Below, piece after piece: positions 48,660 to 58,536 of a stretch of 64,000 nucleotides of DNA. The notes below the pieces were generated by a model. It did not search any database. It was not told the origin of the DNA and saw only the letters and a program-made list of their open reading frames with translations. The stretch's first letter is position 1, and each line of letters begins with the position of its first letter. The DNA lies in assembly GCA_045636025.1 (NCBI GenBank), contig JAZTWP010000006.1, positions 1 to 64,000 on the forward strand. The letters are read 5' to 3'. This DNA comes from UBA1081 sp045636025 (GTDB lineage: Bacteria > Bacillota > Clostridia > Oscillospirales > Acutalibacteraceae). The position numbers and the translations under genes were made by a program.

Positions 48660-51389
48660 ATGAAATATTCAATTTATCTGATTATCAGAAAAGTTACAGC
48701 GTGGATTATGAGTGTTCTTGCAACTCTCGGTATTCTCGGCGGTGACACACAGCAGGAGTCAGACATTCAGCGAGGCGAAGAAAACAGCATTTCTGCTTAT
48801 GATAAATCAAATGCAGATTACACTCTTTCAATTGATGCGGCAAATGAAGTTCACGATATCAGCGAGCTTCTTTACGGTGTTTTCTTTGAAGATATCAACT
48901 TTGCTGCAGACGGCGGTGTTTATGCCGAAAAAGTTATCAACCGTTCATTTGAATACGGTGAACTTGCAGCAGGTGATGAGCTTCACGGCTGGAGTCAGGT
49001 GGGTACTGTTGATATCAGCGTTGTAAAAGGCGATGCTGAAAACGGACTCAACGAAAACAACACAAATTATCTTGTTATTAACAATACAAGCGGTGCTCTG
49101 GGCGGTGTGCAGAATAAAGGTTTCCTTGAGGGTATGGCTATTGAAAAAGACACAGTGTATGATTTCTCTGTTTATGCAAAAGCTTCCGAAGGTTACAGCG
49201 GTAACATCACAGCAAGACTCGTTGCAGGCGGTGAAATCGCAGGTGAAGTGACATTCGGCGGTATTACAGCAGATTGGGTGAAGTATGAGTTTGAAATTAC
49301 TTCATCTGTAACAGCAACTTCTGATGTTTATCTTCAGGTGCTTACAGAAAACGGCAAAGTCTGCCTTGATATGGTTTCTCTTTTCCCGCCCACATACAAT
49401 GACCACGGAATGAGAACAGACCTTGTAACAAAACTTGCAGAGCTTGAGCCGTCATTCCTCCGTTTTCCCGGCGGTTGCGTAATTGAGGGTTATGATGCAG
49501 AAACTGCTTACAGCTGGAAAGACTCAATCGGCACAGGTCCCGACGGCATGCCTCTTGAGTTTGACGGTACATACGGTGATGTTGCAACAAGACCTCTGGG
49601 CATAAATCTGTGGACAAATGTTTCTGCAACAGAAGACCCGTTGCCTTGTTATATGAGCTACGGTCTCGGTTTTTATGAATATTTTGTTCTTGCAGAAGAT
49701 ATCGGTGCAATCGGTGTGCCCGTGCTTAACTGCGGTCTCTATTGTCAGATGCGAGGAAAGGGTCCCGTTGAAATGGGTACTCCCGAGTTTGAACAGTACG
49801 TTCAGGATATGGTTGACCTTGTTGAATTCTGTCGCGGTGACGAATCAACAGTATGGGGTAAAGTGAGAGTATCGCTCGGTCACGCAGAGCCTTTTGAACT
49901 TAAATATATCTGTATCGGTAACGAAAACGAAGGAGAAGATTACTTCGCAAGATATGAAGCATTCCTTGAAAGATTCAATGAAGAAAAAGAGAAGAATCCT
50001 GAACTTTATGATGGACTTGAGCTTATATATTCTTCAGGTGCGGCAGATGCTACAGGCAGCGACAAGTATATTCTTTCATATGAAAATGCTTATGAATACA
50101 TCACAGCAAACGGTATGACAGCTGATGAATATGCAGGTGCAATTGATCAGCATTACTACAAGGATCCTGACTGGTTCCTCAAAAACACAGATTATTATGA
50201 TGAAGATAATTATGTGAGAGATTACAATAATATGACCGACACTATTTATGGCGGAGGTATAAAAGTTTTCCTTGGTGAATATGCGGCACGTTCCAATACT
50301 CTGAGAGCGGCACTTGCTGAAGCTGCATATATGACAGGTCTTGAGAGAAACGGTGATATTGTTGAAATGGCGGCTTATGCTCCTCTTTTCGGTAATCTTA
50401 CAGCAACTCACTGGGCACCTGACCTTATCTGGTTCAACAATCATCTTTCAACAGGCTCAATCAATTACTATATGCAGAAACTTTTCTCAACAAATGCAGG
50501 CACAACACTCCTTGGCTCAGAGCTTGGCGGAGCTGCAATTCCTGCGGAAGACCTTAAAGGTATGGTAGGTCTCGGCACATGGTATACTCAGGCTGAGTTT
50601 GACAATGTAATAGTTACAGATAATATCACGGGTGAAGTTCTCGCAAGCGATGATTTCTCAATTCCCGCATTCTGGTGGAACTGGCACGCAGATGGTGAAG
50701 GTAAGTGGAAAACATCTGGCGGCAAAGCTGTGCAGACAGTTTCTGAACATCCCTATAATGATAAGGGTGCCACAGCATATTTCGGTGAAGCTGAGTGGAG
50801 CAATTACACATATGAGTTTGAAGCAACAAAAACAGAAGGTGCAGAAGGCTTCTATATTCCTTTCCTTGTTGAAGATGAAAACAATATGTTCTACTGGAAT
50901 ATAGGCGGTTGGGATAACACAAAGACAGCTCTTCAGCGTGTTGAAAACGGTGCAAAGACAGGTGCAATTCCCGGCACGGCAACAGCTTTCACAGTTGAAA
51001 ACGGTGTTACATATAAGATAAAGATTGAAGTTAACGGCACAGTTATCAGGGGTTATATTGACGGTGTGCTTCAGTTTGAATACGATGCCGCATCAGACAG
51101 CTATGCAGAAGCTTATCATGTTGTTTCAACAGACGCAAGCGGAGATATCATCATCAAGCTTGTAAACACAACAGAGAGTGACAGAACATTTGCAATTGAT
51201 ATCGCAAACGCTGTGCCCGGCTCAAAGGCAACAGTTTATCAGGTTGCAGGTGACAGCCTTGACAATGATAATGTCCTTGGTGCAGAAGAAGACTGCGTAA
51301 TGACAGAATTTACTGTTGACGGTGTAAGCAATCAGTTCAATTACACAGTGCCTCAGTATTCAGCAACTGTAATCAGGATTTCAAGATAA
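48660..51389 (+). CDS. Alpha-L-arabinofuranosidase, GH51-type, with carbohydrate-binding insert
   Basis: 909 aa. A hydrophobic stretch (residues 5-26) acts as a signal or anchor but is not followed by a clear cleavage site. A CBM4/9-like region near residues 95-240 is followed by the GH51 barrel (LEPSFLRFPGGCVIEGYD near residue 262). The acid Glu is in CIGNENEGEDYF near residue 420 and the nucleophile Glu in KVFLGEYAARS near residue 540. Residues 650-810 form a laminin-G/DUF1080-like jelly roll inserted before the final beta sandwich. It releases arabinose from arabinan or arabinoxylan outside the cell and feeds the GH43 enzymes encoded upstream. It has its own promoter and terminator. Confidence 0.93.
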   Translation: MKYSIYLIIRKVTAWIMSVLATLGILGGDTQQESDIQRGEENSISAYDKSNADYTLSIDAANEVHDISELLYGVFFEDINFAADGGVYAEKVINRSFEYGELAAGDELHGWSQVGTVDISVVKGDAENGLNENNTNYLVINNTSGALGGVQNKGFLEGMAIEKDTVYDFSVYAKASEGYSGNITARLVAGGEIAGEVTFGGITADWVKYEFEITSSVTATSDVYLQVLTENGKVCLDMVSLFPPTYNDHGMRTDLVTKLAELEPSFLRFPGGCVIEGYDAETAYSWKDSIGTGPDGMPLEFDGTYGDVATRPLGINLWTNVSATEDPLPCYMSYGLGFYEYFVLAEDIGAIGVPVLNCGLYCQMRGKGPVEMGTPEFEQYVQDMVDLVEFCRGDESTVWGKVRVSLGHAEPFELKYICIGNENEGEDYFARYEAFLERFNEEKEKNPELYDGLELIYSSGAADATGSDKYILSYENAYEYITANGMTADEYAGAIDQHYYKDPDWFLKNTDYYDEDNYVRDYNNMTDTIYGGGIKVFLGEYAARSNTLRAALAEAAYMTGLERNGDIVEMAAYAPLFGNLTATHWAPDLIWFNNHLSTGSINYYMQKLFSTNAGTTLLGSELGGAAIPAEDLKGMVGLGTWYTQAEFDNVIVTDNITGEVLASDDFSIPAFWWNWHADGEGKWKTSGGKAVQTVSEHPYNDKGATAYFGEAEWSNYTYEFEATKTEGAEGFYIPFLVEDENNMFYWNIGGWDNTKTALQRVENGAKTGAIPGTATAFTVENGVTYKIKIEVNGTVIRGYIDGVLQFEYDAASDSYAEAYHVVSTDASGDIIIKLVNTTESDRTFAIDIANAVPGSKATVYQVAGDSLDNDNVLGAEEDCVMTEFTVDGVSNQFNYTVPQYSATVIRISR

Positions 51390-51390
51390 A

Positions 51391-51420
51391 AAGAAACCGA
51401 CCGTAAAGGTCGGTTTCTTT
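51391..51420. terminator. Bidirectional terminator
   Basis: AAGAAACCGACC-GTAAA-GGTCGGTTTCTT between the convergent GH51 and TPR genes. Confidence 0.88.
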
Positions 51421-51429
51421 GCTGTTATA

Positions 51430-52536
51430 TTATGTCAGAGTTAAGTGGTCATATTCACTATAAATTGATTTCGGAACATTGTTTTCATCAACGGAAACGA
51501 TATAGGAATCGCCTCCTGCTGTCAGATAAATCGTTCCGTTTAAAGAGATGAAGACGCTGAATGATGTCAGTTCGCCATCATATTCATAATGATACGGATC
51601 AGGCTTTGGGGAGTTTTTAGGATGAGCCAATACGGTTTTATCATAAACATTTTTATAATAAACAGAACCATCTTCATTGAATTTTAATTCATGTTTTTCT
51701 ACTGATTTCCAATATGTTAGATAATAAGCAAGGTTGTTATTAAAATAATCATGTGCAAATCCGTCATCATCTTCTTTTGAGCCATAGAATTCCTGTCCTA
51801 TAAAATTATTCTGTATTTCCATAGCTCTTTTTTCATTTTCATTTGTGATATATGCTAGTATAATGAGAGTGATTGTTACAATTACACCTATCGTTGTTGC
51901 AACAATAATTCCGATGCGCTTCTTTTTCTTTGCTTTTTCTTTTTCAATTTCAGCAATAATTGATTCGCATTCAGAAATGTCGTCTGCATATTCTTCCGCC
52001 TGTAATTCTTTGAGAAGAATAACTGCTTGCATTAATTTTTTAACATCTCTGTCTTCCATTAATAATTTGATTGAGTTATATTTTTCCTGTTGCTGAAACT
52101 TTGCCATTTTTTCGGAGCATTTATCTGCGAGTGCAGTTGCCTCCGGCATTGAATCTGCTATTCTCAGGAGTAATGCTCTTGCACGGTAAAAATCATTCGC
52201 TTGCTGTGCATCAGCCATAATATTCTGAGCTTTTAAATATATATTTTGTATGGCATATTGATGCAATGTTTGTGCGTATTCGGGTGTTGCAAAACGCATA
52301 GCTTTTTGAAAAAAACTATTTTCCAAAAATGCTTCTTCAGAATAGATAAGCTGATTTTCGTTGGTAAGTCTTAATGCTGACAGTAATAAACCTATATAAG
52401 CTTTGACATTTTCAGGTTCAATATCAAGAATTTTGTTGTAATATTCAGATGCTGAAGACCATTCATGGTCCTCCAGGAAAATCTCTGCTCTGCGAAAAAG
52501 AGAATCGATAGTTGGAATTGTTTCGTTGTTAACCAT
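51430..52536 (-). CDS. TPR-containing single-pass membrane protein
   Basis: 368 aa from the ATG at 52536 (SD GAGGTG); a GTG three codons earlier overlaps the SD. TPR-like helices cover residues 5-60 (DHEWSSASEYYNKILDIEPE) and more helices run to residue 200. A Lys-rich stretch (EKEKAKKKKR) precedes one membrane helix near residues 211-233. The outside C-terminal 130 residues are beta-rich. The layout resembles zinc-ribbon/TPR sensor proteins frequent in gut Clostridia, without the zinc ribbon. Function unknown. It follows mfd only by position, on the opposite side of the GH51 terminator. Confidence 0.75.
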   Translation of the reverse strand: MVNNETIPTIDSLFRRAEIFLEDHEWSSASEYYNKILDIEPENVKAYIGLLLSALRLTNENQLIYSEEAFLENSFFQKAMRFATPEYAQTLHQYAIQNIYLKAQNIMADAQQANDFYRARALLLRIADSMPEATALADKCSEKMAKFQQQEKYNSIKLLMEDRDVKKLMQAVILLKELQAEEYADDISECESIIAEIEKEKAKKKKRIGIIVATTIGVIVTITLIILAYITNENEKRAMEIQNNFIGQEFYGSKEDDDGFAHDYFNNNLAYYLTYWKSVEKHELKFNEDGSVYYKNVYDKTVLAHPKNSPKPDPYHYEYDGELTSFSVFISLNGTIYLTAGGDSYIVSVDENNVPKSIYSEYDHLTLT

Positions 52537-52560
52537 ATTTTTCACCTCAAAGTTTTTTGA

Positions 52561-55500
52561 TTACGGAGTTTCTTTTGCTTTATCCATTAATTTCATCACA
52601 AGGCGGAGAGTATCAAGGGTTTTTTCGCCTTTGATTGTTTTAACTGAGATATAGGGCTTTGCTGCGGCACTTACAAGAATTCTGCCGCGCATTGCCTTGG
52701 CAAGAATTGCGACCTGAGAAGCATCGATATTATCCGAATAAAGCAGAATGCTTGTGGCTGTCTGTTTGATTTCATATATCTTGTGCTTCATTGCGGAGTT
52801 TCTTATAAGTGCAACGGTGATAAGTCCGTTTACGCTGTCAGGAATATCACCGTAACGGTCAATAAGCTCGTCTGTAACATCTTCTGCGTCTGATTCGCTT
52901 CTGATGGATGCAATTCTTCTGTAAATTGCAAGTCTCTGGGGGATTGAATCAATATATTTTTCGGGAATATGCGCATCAATGCTAAGGTCAACAAGACACT
53001 CTTTCTCAGGCTCTTTTTCTGTGTGGGTCTGCTCTTCGTTTACAGCCTCCGCAAGCATCTGCAGATACATATCATAACCGACTGCTTCAAGATGACCGTG
53101 CTGTTTTGCTCCGAGAATATTACCTGCACCTCTGATTTCAAGGTCTTTCATTGCGATTTTGAAACCTGAGCCGAATTCTGTGTATTCACGGATAGCGGCA
53201 AGTCTGCGCTGTGCAATTTCAGACAGCTCTTTGCCTTTTCTGAATGTGAAATAAGCAAAACCTCTTCGTGAAGACCTGCCGACTCTGCCTCGTATCTGAT
53301 GAAGCTGTGCAAGCCCCATTCTGTCTGCATTCTCTATGATAAGAGTGTTTACATTCGGCACATCAACACCTGTTTCGATGATTGTTGTGCACACAAGAAT
53401 CTGAATTTCACCGTCAAGGAGCTGTCGCCATACTTCGCTCAGTTCTTCTTCTCCCATTTTTCCGTGGGCAACGGCAATATTTGCGTCGGGAATGAAAGTG
53501 CGGATTTCCGCAGCTTTTTCTTCAATATCCTCAACTTTGTTGTAGAGGTAGTAAATCTGACCGCCTCTGCGAAGCTCTTTTTCCATTGCTTCTGCAAGAA
53601 TTCCCATATCGTGCTCTGCAACATAAGTCTGCACAGGTGAGCGGTCAAGGGGAGCTTCTTCAATAACTGACATATCACGGATTCCCGTCATAGCCATATT
53701 GAGAGTGCGGGGAATGGGAGTAGCTGAAAGGGTAAGCACGTCAACAGACGGAAAAACTGTTTTGAACTTTTCTTTCTGTGCAACACCGAAACGCTGTTCT
53801 TCATCGATGATAACGAGTCCCAAATCACGGAATTTTATATCTTTTGATATGATTCTGTGAGTGCCTACGATTACATCTACATAGCCTTTTTCAAGGTCTT
53901 CCTTTATTTTTTTCTGCTGTTTGGCATTTCTGAAACGTGAGAGCATTTCAGCCCTTACAGGGAAGCCCTCAAAACGTCTTAAAATTGTTCTGTAATGCTG
54001 AAGAGCAAGAATTGTTGTGGGAACAAGAATTGCACACTGTTTGCCGTCTGCAATGCATTTGAATGCGGCTCTGAGTGCAACTTCTGTTTTTCCGAAACCA
54101 ACGTCACCGCAGAGAAGTCTGTCCATAGGATAGGCTTTTTCCATATCCTGCTTGATTTCATAAATACAGCGGAGCTGGTCGTCTGTTTCATCAAATTCAA
54201 AACGACGTTCAAAGTCATTCTGCATATCGATATCTGGAGAGAAAGGATATCCTGCCGTGTTGTGTCTCTTGGCATAAAGCTCAAGCAGCTCTTTTGCCAT
54301 ATCTTTAACGGCACCTTTGACTCTCGCTTTTGTTTTTGCCCAGCCGTCTGTGCCGAGCTTGTTGATTTTTACACCTCTGCCGCTGTCATCGTGAGGTCCT
54401 ATATATTTTGAAACAAGATCAAGCTGTGTAACGGGTACATAAAGTGCCTCTGCGCCCACATATCTGATTCTGATATAATCTTTGTGTACACCTGAAATTT
54501 CCATATCCACAATGCCGTCAAAAATGCCTATGCCGTGAACAGAGTGTACAACATAGTCGCCTTTGTGAAGTTCTTCAATGGAATGGAGACCCTGACTTAT
54601 GTCGTGGAATTTTTTCTTGCCCGAAGCTCTTTTTTTTCCGTCACATTTGTATCTGCCTGAAGTGACAATGCGAAGCTTGTCGGCGGGGTAGTCCATACCG
54701 AAGCTCAGAGCACCTGGAATAATATTTATCTGACCTCTGATGAAACTCAGAGGTGCTTTGCTGAAATAATTTGATGCGAAACCGTCATCATTAAGGTCTT
54801 CGCAAAGGCTTTTTGCCGCTTTGTCTGTTCCTGCAAGAATAACAACCGTGTAACCTCTTGCAATATCGGGACTAAGGTCGTCTTCAAGGACTGTGAGTGA
54901 CCCCTCCCAGGGTGAAGTCTGACGCACATTCATTGTGATAAGGTCTTTAACGGGAGTATCAAAAGAGCCTCTTGCAAAGTTATCAAGGTATATTACACCC
55001 TGTTTTTCATAACGGGCAACAACGTCTGACCATTTGATGCTGAAATTGTCAAGACCTTTGCAGAGCACACCGTCTTCAAACATCATTTTTATGTCTTCAT
55101 TGAGAAGTTTTGTTGAAGAGGCTGCACGCTCTTTTATGTTGTGTGAATCTGCCGCAAAAAGAAGAAAATCTTCGCAGTAGTCAAAAATTGTGTCGCACTT
55201 TTCGTATGCAAGGTTAAGATACTTGTCTGTTGAGCCGAGTCTGACGTGACCTTTCAGCTTATCTGCATCGGCATAAAGACTTTCACGTATGGTATCATAC
55301 TTTTTGCCTTTAAGAGAAACTGCCAGGTTTTCGATTTTTTCTGCAAACGAGACATCGCTGTCAAAAATAATTTCTGTTGCGGGTGTGATTCTTATTGAAT
55401 CGGCAATATCTGTTCTTCTCTGGGATAAAATGTCGAAGTGAGACATTGAATCTATTGTGTCGCCCCAGAATTCGATTCTGACGGGAGACTGAGCATCAGG

Positions 55501-56049
55501 CGGGAAGAAGTCGAGAATTGAGCCGCGCTGAGAAAACTGACCTGCACCCTCAACCATATCCGCACGGGTGTAACCTGCACAGACGAGAGAAGATATTACT
55601 TTGTTAAGATCGGCATCTTTGCCGTTTTCAAGAAGAATGGATTTTTCGCTGAGTATTTTTTTTGGAATTGTAAGCTGCATCGCCGCTTCGATACTGCATA
55701 CAACAGCATCAAGTCCGTTTTCGCAGATGAGACCGAGTACACCGAGTCTGATGCTTTCGTAATCTCTTGAATGGCTCTGCTCAGATCTGAAATTTCTGTC
55801 TGTTGCAGGGAATAACATAGCGTTCATTCCCATTGTCTGAAGGTCGGCAGTTATTTTTGTTGCCGATGCTTCATCGTTTGCGACAATGAGGGCTTTTTTG
55901 CCGAGTCTGTCGCAGACGGTATGTACAAGATGAGCTTTAGGGGTGAGAGAAAGTCCCAGTACGCCCATGGGGAGAATTTTTTTCTTTATGTTGTATTCAA
56001 TTGAGCTGTATTCTTTGTTGCTTTCAAGAAGAGAAGCAAATGAGGACAT
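52561..56049 (-). CDS. mfd: Transcription-repair coupling factor Mfd
   Basis: 1162 aa from the ATG at 56049 (SD AAAGGGTG). The UvrB-like N-terminus comes first, then the RNA-polymerase-interacting domain (KGDYVVHSVHGIGIFDGI near residue 500), then the translocase with Walker A in LLCGDVGFGKTEVALRAAFK near residue 645 and DEEQRFGV near residue 750, and the TRCF C-terminal domain. It removes stalled RNA polymerase and recruits UvrA. Length is normal. It follows pth by 36 bases on the same strand, the usual Firmicutes order glmU-pth-mfd. Confidence 0.97.
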   Translation of the reverse strand: MSSFASLLESNKEYSSIEYNIKKKILPMGVLGLSLTPKAHLVHTVCDRLGKKALIVANDEASATKITADLQTMGMNAMLFPATDRNFRSEQSHSRDYESIRLGVLGLICENGLDAVVCSIEAAMQLTIPKKILSEKSILLENGKDADLNKVISSLVCAGYTRADMVEGAGQFSQRGSILDFFPPDAQSPVRIEFWGDTIDSMSHFDILSQRRTDIADSIRITPATEIIFDSDVSFAEKIENLAVSLKGKKYDTIRESLYADADKLKGHVRLGSTDKYLNLAYEKCDTIFDYCEDFLLFAADSHNIKERAASSTKLLNEDIKMMFEDGVLCKGLDNFSIKWSDVVARYEKQGVIYLDNFARGSFDTPVKDLITMNVRQTSPWEGSLTVLEDDLSPDIARGYTVVILAGTDKAAKSLCEDLNDDGFASNYFSKAPLSFIRGQINIIPGALSFGMDYPADKLRIVTSGRYKCDGKKRASGKKKFHDISQGLHSIEELHKGDYVVHSVHGIGIFDGIVDMEISGVHKDYIRIRYVGAEALYVPVTQLDLVSKYIGPHDDSGRGVKINKLGTDGWAKTKARVKGAVKDMAKELLELYAKRHNTAGYPFSPDIDMQNDFERRFEFDETDDQLRCIYEIKQDMEKAYPMDRLLCGDVGFGKTEVALRAAFKCIADGKQCAILVPTTILALQHYRTILRRFEGFPVRAEMLSRFRNAKQQKKIKEDLEKGYVDVIVGTHRIISKDIKFRDLGLVIIDEEQRFGVAQKEKFKTVFPSVDVLTLSATPIPRTLNMAMTGIRDMSVIEEAPLDRSPVQTYVAEHDMGILAEAMEKELRRGGQIYYLYNKVEDIEEKAAEIRTFIPDANIAVAHGKMGEEELSEVWRQLLDGEIQILVCTTIIETGVDVPNVNTLIIENADRMGLAQLHQIRGRVGRSSRRGFAYFTFRKGKELSEIAQRRLAAIREYTEFGSGFKIAMKDLEIRGAGNILGAKQHGHLEAVGYDMYLQMLAEAVNEEQTHTEKEPEKECLVDLSIDAHIPEKYIDSIPQRLAIYRRIASIRSESDAEDVTDELIDRYGDIPDSVNGLITVALIRNSAMKHKIYEIKQTATSILLYSDNIDASQVAILAKAMRGRILVSAAAKPYISVKTIKGEKTLDTLRLVMKLMDKAKETP

Positions 56050-56085
56050 TTTTATCACCCTTTCCGCTTTATTATGTATGTTGAT

Positions 56086-56712
56086 TTATTTGATCTGGCA
56101 GGTCATCATTGCCTTGTCAACTTCACCTGCAACGATAAGGTCAATTGCATCGCAGGCTTTTTCCATTGGTGCTTTGAGAGTAGCCTGATCCTGCTTTGAG
56201 AAGTTGCCGAGAACATAATCTTTCAGGTCATAATCGGGATGAGGCTTGTTGCCTACACCGATTTTTATTCTGGGGAAGTTGTCTGAATTCAGATGATAGA
56301 TAATGCTTTTGATTCCGTTGTGTGTGCCTGCTGAACCTTTGCGTTTGATTCTGAGAGCACCGGGTGCAATGTCGATATCATCAAAAATTATAATGCATCT
56401 TTCAGGGGGAATCTTGTAGAAAGTTGCAGCCTCTTTGATTGCTTCGCCTGAGTTGTTCATATAAGTCTGAGGACGCATAACAAGGCATCTGTGACCGTTA
56501 ATCATTACATCGGCACAAAGAGACTTGTATTTGATGCGGTCTGTTTTGAAGTTCTCTCTGTTGCAGAGAACATCAAGACAGAGGAAACCAGCGTTGTGTC
56601 TAGTGAGTTCATATTCTTTGCCGGGGTTTCCGAGACCTGCGATGATGAATTCTACGGGGCCTGAAACAGGCATTGAAAATGATGATGTTGTTTTCTTTTT
56701 GAAAAAAGCCAT
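56086..56712 (-). CDS. pth: Peptidyl-tRNA hydrolase
   Basis: 208 aa. The catalytic His is in TRHNAGFLCLD near residue 40, Asn in QTYMNNSGEAI near residue 83 and Asp in IIIFDDIDIAPGALRIKRKG near residues 110-130. A 17-residue N-terminal extension (MAFFKKKTTSSFSMP) precedes the usual FIIAGLGNPG start. It recycles peptidyl-tRNA. It lies between glmU and mfd on one transcript. Confidence 0.96.
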   Translation of the reverse strand: MAFFKKKTTSSFSMPVSGPVEFIIAGLGNPGKEYELTRHNAGFLCLDVLCNRENFKTDRIKYKSLCADVMINGHRCLVMRPQTYMNNSGEAIKEAATFYKIPPERCIIIFDDIDIAPGALRIKRKGSAGTHNGIKSIIYHLNSDNFPRIKIGVGNKPHPDYDLKDYVLGNFSKQDQATLKAPMEKACDAIDLIVAGEVDKAMMTCQIK

Positions 56713-56725
56713 TTTGAATATTCCT

Positions 56726-57862
56726 TTATACTTTTTTTCTGTAAGGCTGTTTTTCCTTTACCCAGCCTTCTTTATTTGTTTGTTTTTCTCTTGCAATTGC
56801 AAGGGTGTTGTCGGGCACATCTTCGGTAATTGTTGAGCCTGCCGCTGTGTAGGAGTTTTCGCCCACGGTGACCGGAGCAATAAGATTTGTGTTGCAGCCG
56901 ATGAATGCAGAGTCTCTGATAACTGTTCTGTGCTTTGTTTTACCCGTGAAGTTGACTGTTACAACTCCGCAGCCGAAATTGACATTTTTGCCCACATCGG
57001 AATCGCCTACGTAAGTCAGGTGTGAAACTTTTGTGCCCGTGTCGATAACAGAATTCTTGACTTCAACAAAATTTCCGAGATGCACATTGTCACCGATGAC
57101 AGCATCGGGACGGATATTGGCAAAAGGTCCGATATCTGCATTGTTCATTATCTTTGCGCTGCGGATATGACTGCTTATGAATTTTACGCCGTTTCCGATT
57201 TCTGCATTTTCAATATATGATGAAGGACCAATTGTGCAGCCTTCACCGATTGAAGTGTTGCCCCTGATTATGGTGCCGGGAAGAATTGTTGTGCCATTTC
57301 CGATTATGCAATCAGCTTCAATAATAATGCCGTCTGTGCAGGGAATGTTGACTCCCTTTTCAATAAGTCCTGAAAGGATTGAGAGTCTCATTGTTTCACC
57401 TATGCTTATGAAGTCTTCGGCTGTTTCGGCAGACAGATTGATGTTTTTGTTGGCAGAATCATAAATGCCCGTTTTTATTCCCGGTTTTCCTATTGCTTCA
57501 CGGCTTAGACAGAATGCTGTGCTGTCTTCTGAAATGATTGTCATATCGTTACCGTCTTTTGTGTGCATTGCGAGTGCACCGCTGACGGAATCAGAATCAA
57601 TAAACGGTTTGTTGCCCCTGATAAAAACAATTATATCTGTGCTGACAGCGTCTGTTGCCTCTTGCACCGATGTTAAAACTTTTATATCGCTGTTTTCAAA
57701 GTGTTTTTCAATCTGTGAAATATTATCTTCTGCAATGACACAGATATTATCGATGTCTGCATCTTTCGCGGCTTTTATCACCGTGTCAATCATCGGTCTG
57801 AAAAGAATCTCACGAAGAGTATCTGTTTTTTCTGTGGCAAAAACTATAGCGCCGACATTCAT
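56726..57862 (-). CDS. glmU: GlmU-like protein with intact hexapeptide acetyltransferase half and degenerate uridylyltransferase half
   Basis: 378 aa, shorter than the usual 450-460. The C-terminal left-handed beta helix is intact: hexapeptide repeats from residue 165, catalytic His region VSHLTYVGDSDVG near residue 282, and SAFIGCNTNLIAPV then NSYTAAGSTITEDVP near residues 315-345. The N-terminal half keeps the Rossmann-like order but lacks the signature LAAGxGTRM; the sequence at that place is AIVFATEKTDTLREILF. So glucosamine-1-phosphate acetylation is likely retained, while UDP-GlcNAc formation may be lost or moved to another protein. The context glmU-pth-mfd supports orthology. prs, often between them, is absent. 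Confidence 0.85.
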   Translation of the reverse strand: MNVGAIVFATEKTDTLREILFRPMIDTVIKAAKDADIDNICVIAEDNISQIEKHFENSDIKVLTSVQEATDAVSTDIIVFIRGNKPFIDSDSVSGALAMHTKDGNDMTIISEDSTAFCLSREAIGKPGIKTGIYDSANKNINLSAETAEDFISIGETMRLSILSGLIEKGVNIPCTDGIIIEADCIIGNGTTILPGTIIRGNTSIGEGCTIGPSSYIENAEIGNGVKFISSHIRSAKIMNNADIGPFANIRPDAVIGDNVHLGNFVEVKNSVIDTGTKVSHLTYVGDSDVGKNVNFGCGVVTVNFTGKTKHRTVIRDSAFIGCNTNLIAPVTVGENSYTAAGSTITEDVPDNTLAIAREKQTNKEGWVKEKQPYRKKV

Positions 57863-57931
57863 ACTGTCAACTCCTGAATCTTTATTATATCATACAGTTT
57901 AAGTATATTCAATATTCAGGCGTTAATTCTG

Positions 57932-57960
57932 AAAAAATGCAGCCACCGTAGTGACTGCAT
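57932..57960 (-). terminator. Terminator of the SCP2-domain gene
   Basis: ATGCAGTCAC-TACG-GTGGCTGCAT then TTTTTTC on the minus strand, nine bases after the stop. Confidence 0.85.
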
Positions 57961-57969
57961 CGGAAAATT

Positions 57970-58437
57970 TTATTCAGCGTCTTTTTTAGCTGCTTTTTTT
58001 GTTGTTTTTTTAGCTGCGGGCTTCTTTTCTGCCTTTTCCTTTTTGGGAGCCTTTTCAGCTTTCCTTTCTTCTGTTTCTGCTTTTGCAGCTCTGGGCTTTC
58101 TGGGCTTGGGAGCCTTTTTCATAAGCTCAACAAGCATAAGCGCGTGGCCGATGTCGCCCTCAACCTGAATTTCGCCTGCAAAGAATGCATCCATGGGGTT
58201 AAGTTTGCAGGAAAGAATGTTTTCAAGCACTTTGCTTGAAACTTTGATGATTGCTGTATTGTCATAATAATCGTAAGGCTCAACAGCAAAAGGACCGTTC
58301 ATATATGCAACATAAAAAATGCCGCCGCAGTCTTCATCTGTCATTTCAACCTGAACTGCGAAATTTTCGGTAAGTTTTGATTCATCAATCTTACCGTACT
58401 TTTTCTTGAGCTGGTTGAATTTTTCGATAAATGTCAT
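57970..58437 (-). CDS. SCP2-like sterol-carrier-domain protein with Lys/Ala-rich tail
   Basis: 155 aa. Residues 1-105 look like an SCP2 domain (FAVEPYDYYDNTAIIKVSSK, FAGEIQVEGDIGHALMLVEL). The last 50 residues are a low-complexity Lys/Ala/Pro/Glu tail (KKAPKPRKPRAAKAETEE, then KKTTKKAAKKDAE) of the kind seen in histone-H1-like or ribosome-associated proteins. SCP2 domains bind lipids or other hydrophobic ligands; the tail suggests nucleic acid or polyanion contact. The combination is unusual. It is monocistronic. Confidence 0.75.
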   Translation of the reverse strand: MTFIEKFNQLKKKYGKIDESKLTENFAVQVEMTDEDCGGIFYVAYMNGPFAVEPYDYYDNTAIIKVSSKVLENILSCKLNPMDAFFAGEIQVEGDIGHALMLVELMKKAPKPRKPRAAKAETEERKAEKAPKKEKAEKKPAAKKTTKKAAKKDAE

Positions 58438-58536
58438 TGTAACTTACTCCTTGATTTATTTTCTTTATTATATTTCGAATATTGAAAAATGTCAACGGGG
58501 AATTTGTCGTAAGTTTACCCTGAAAAATCAGAATTA

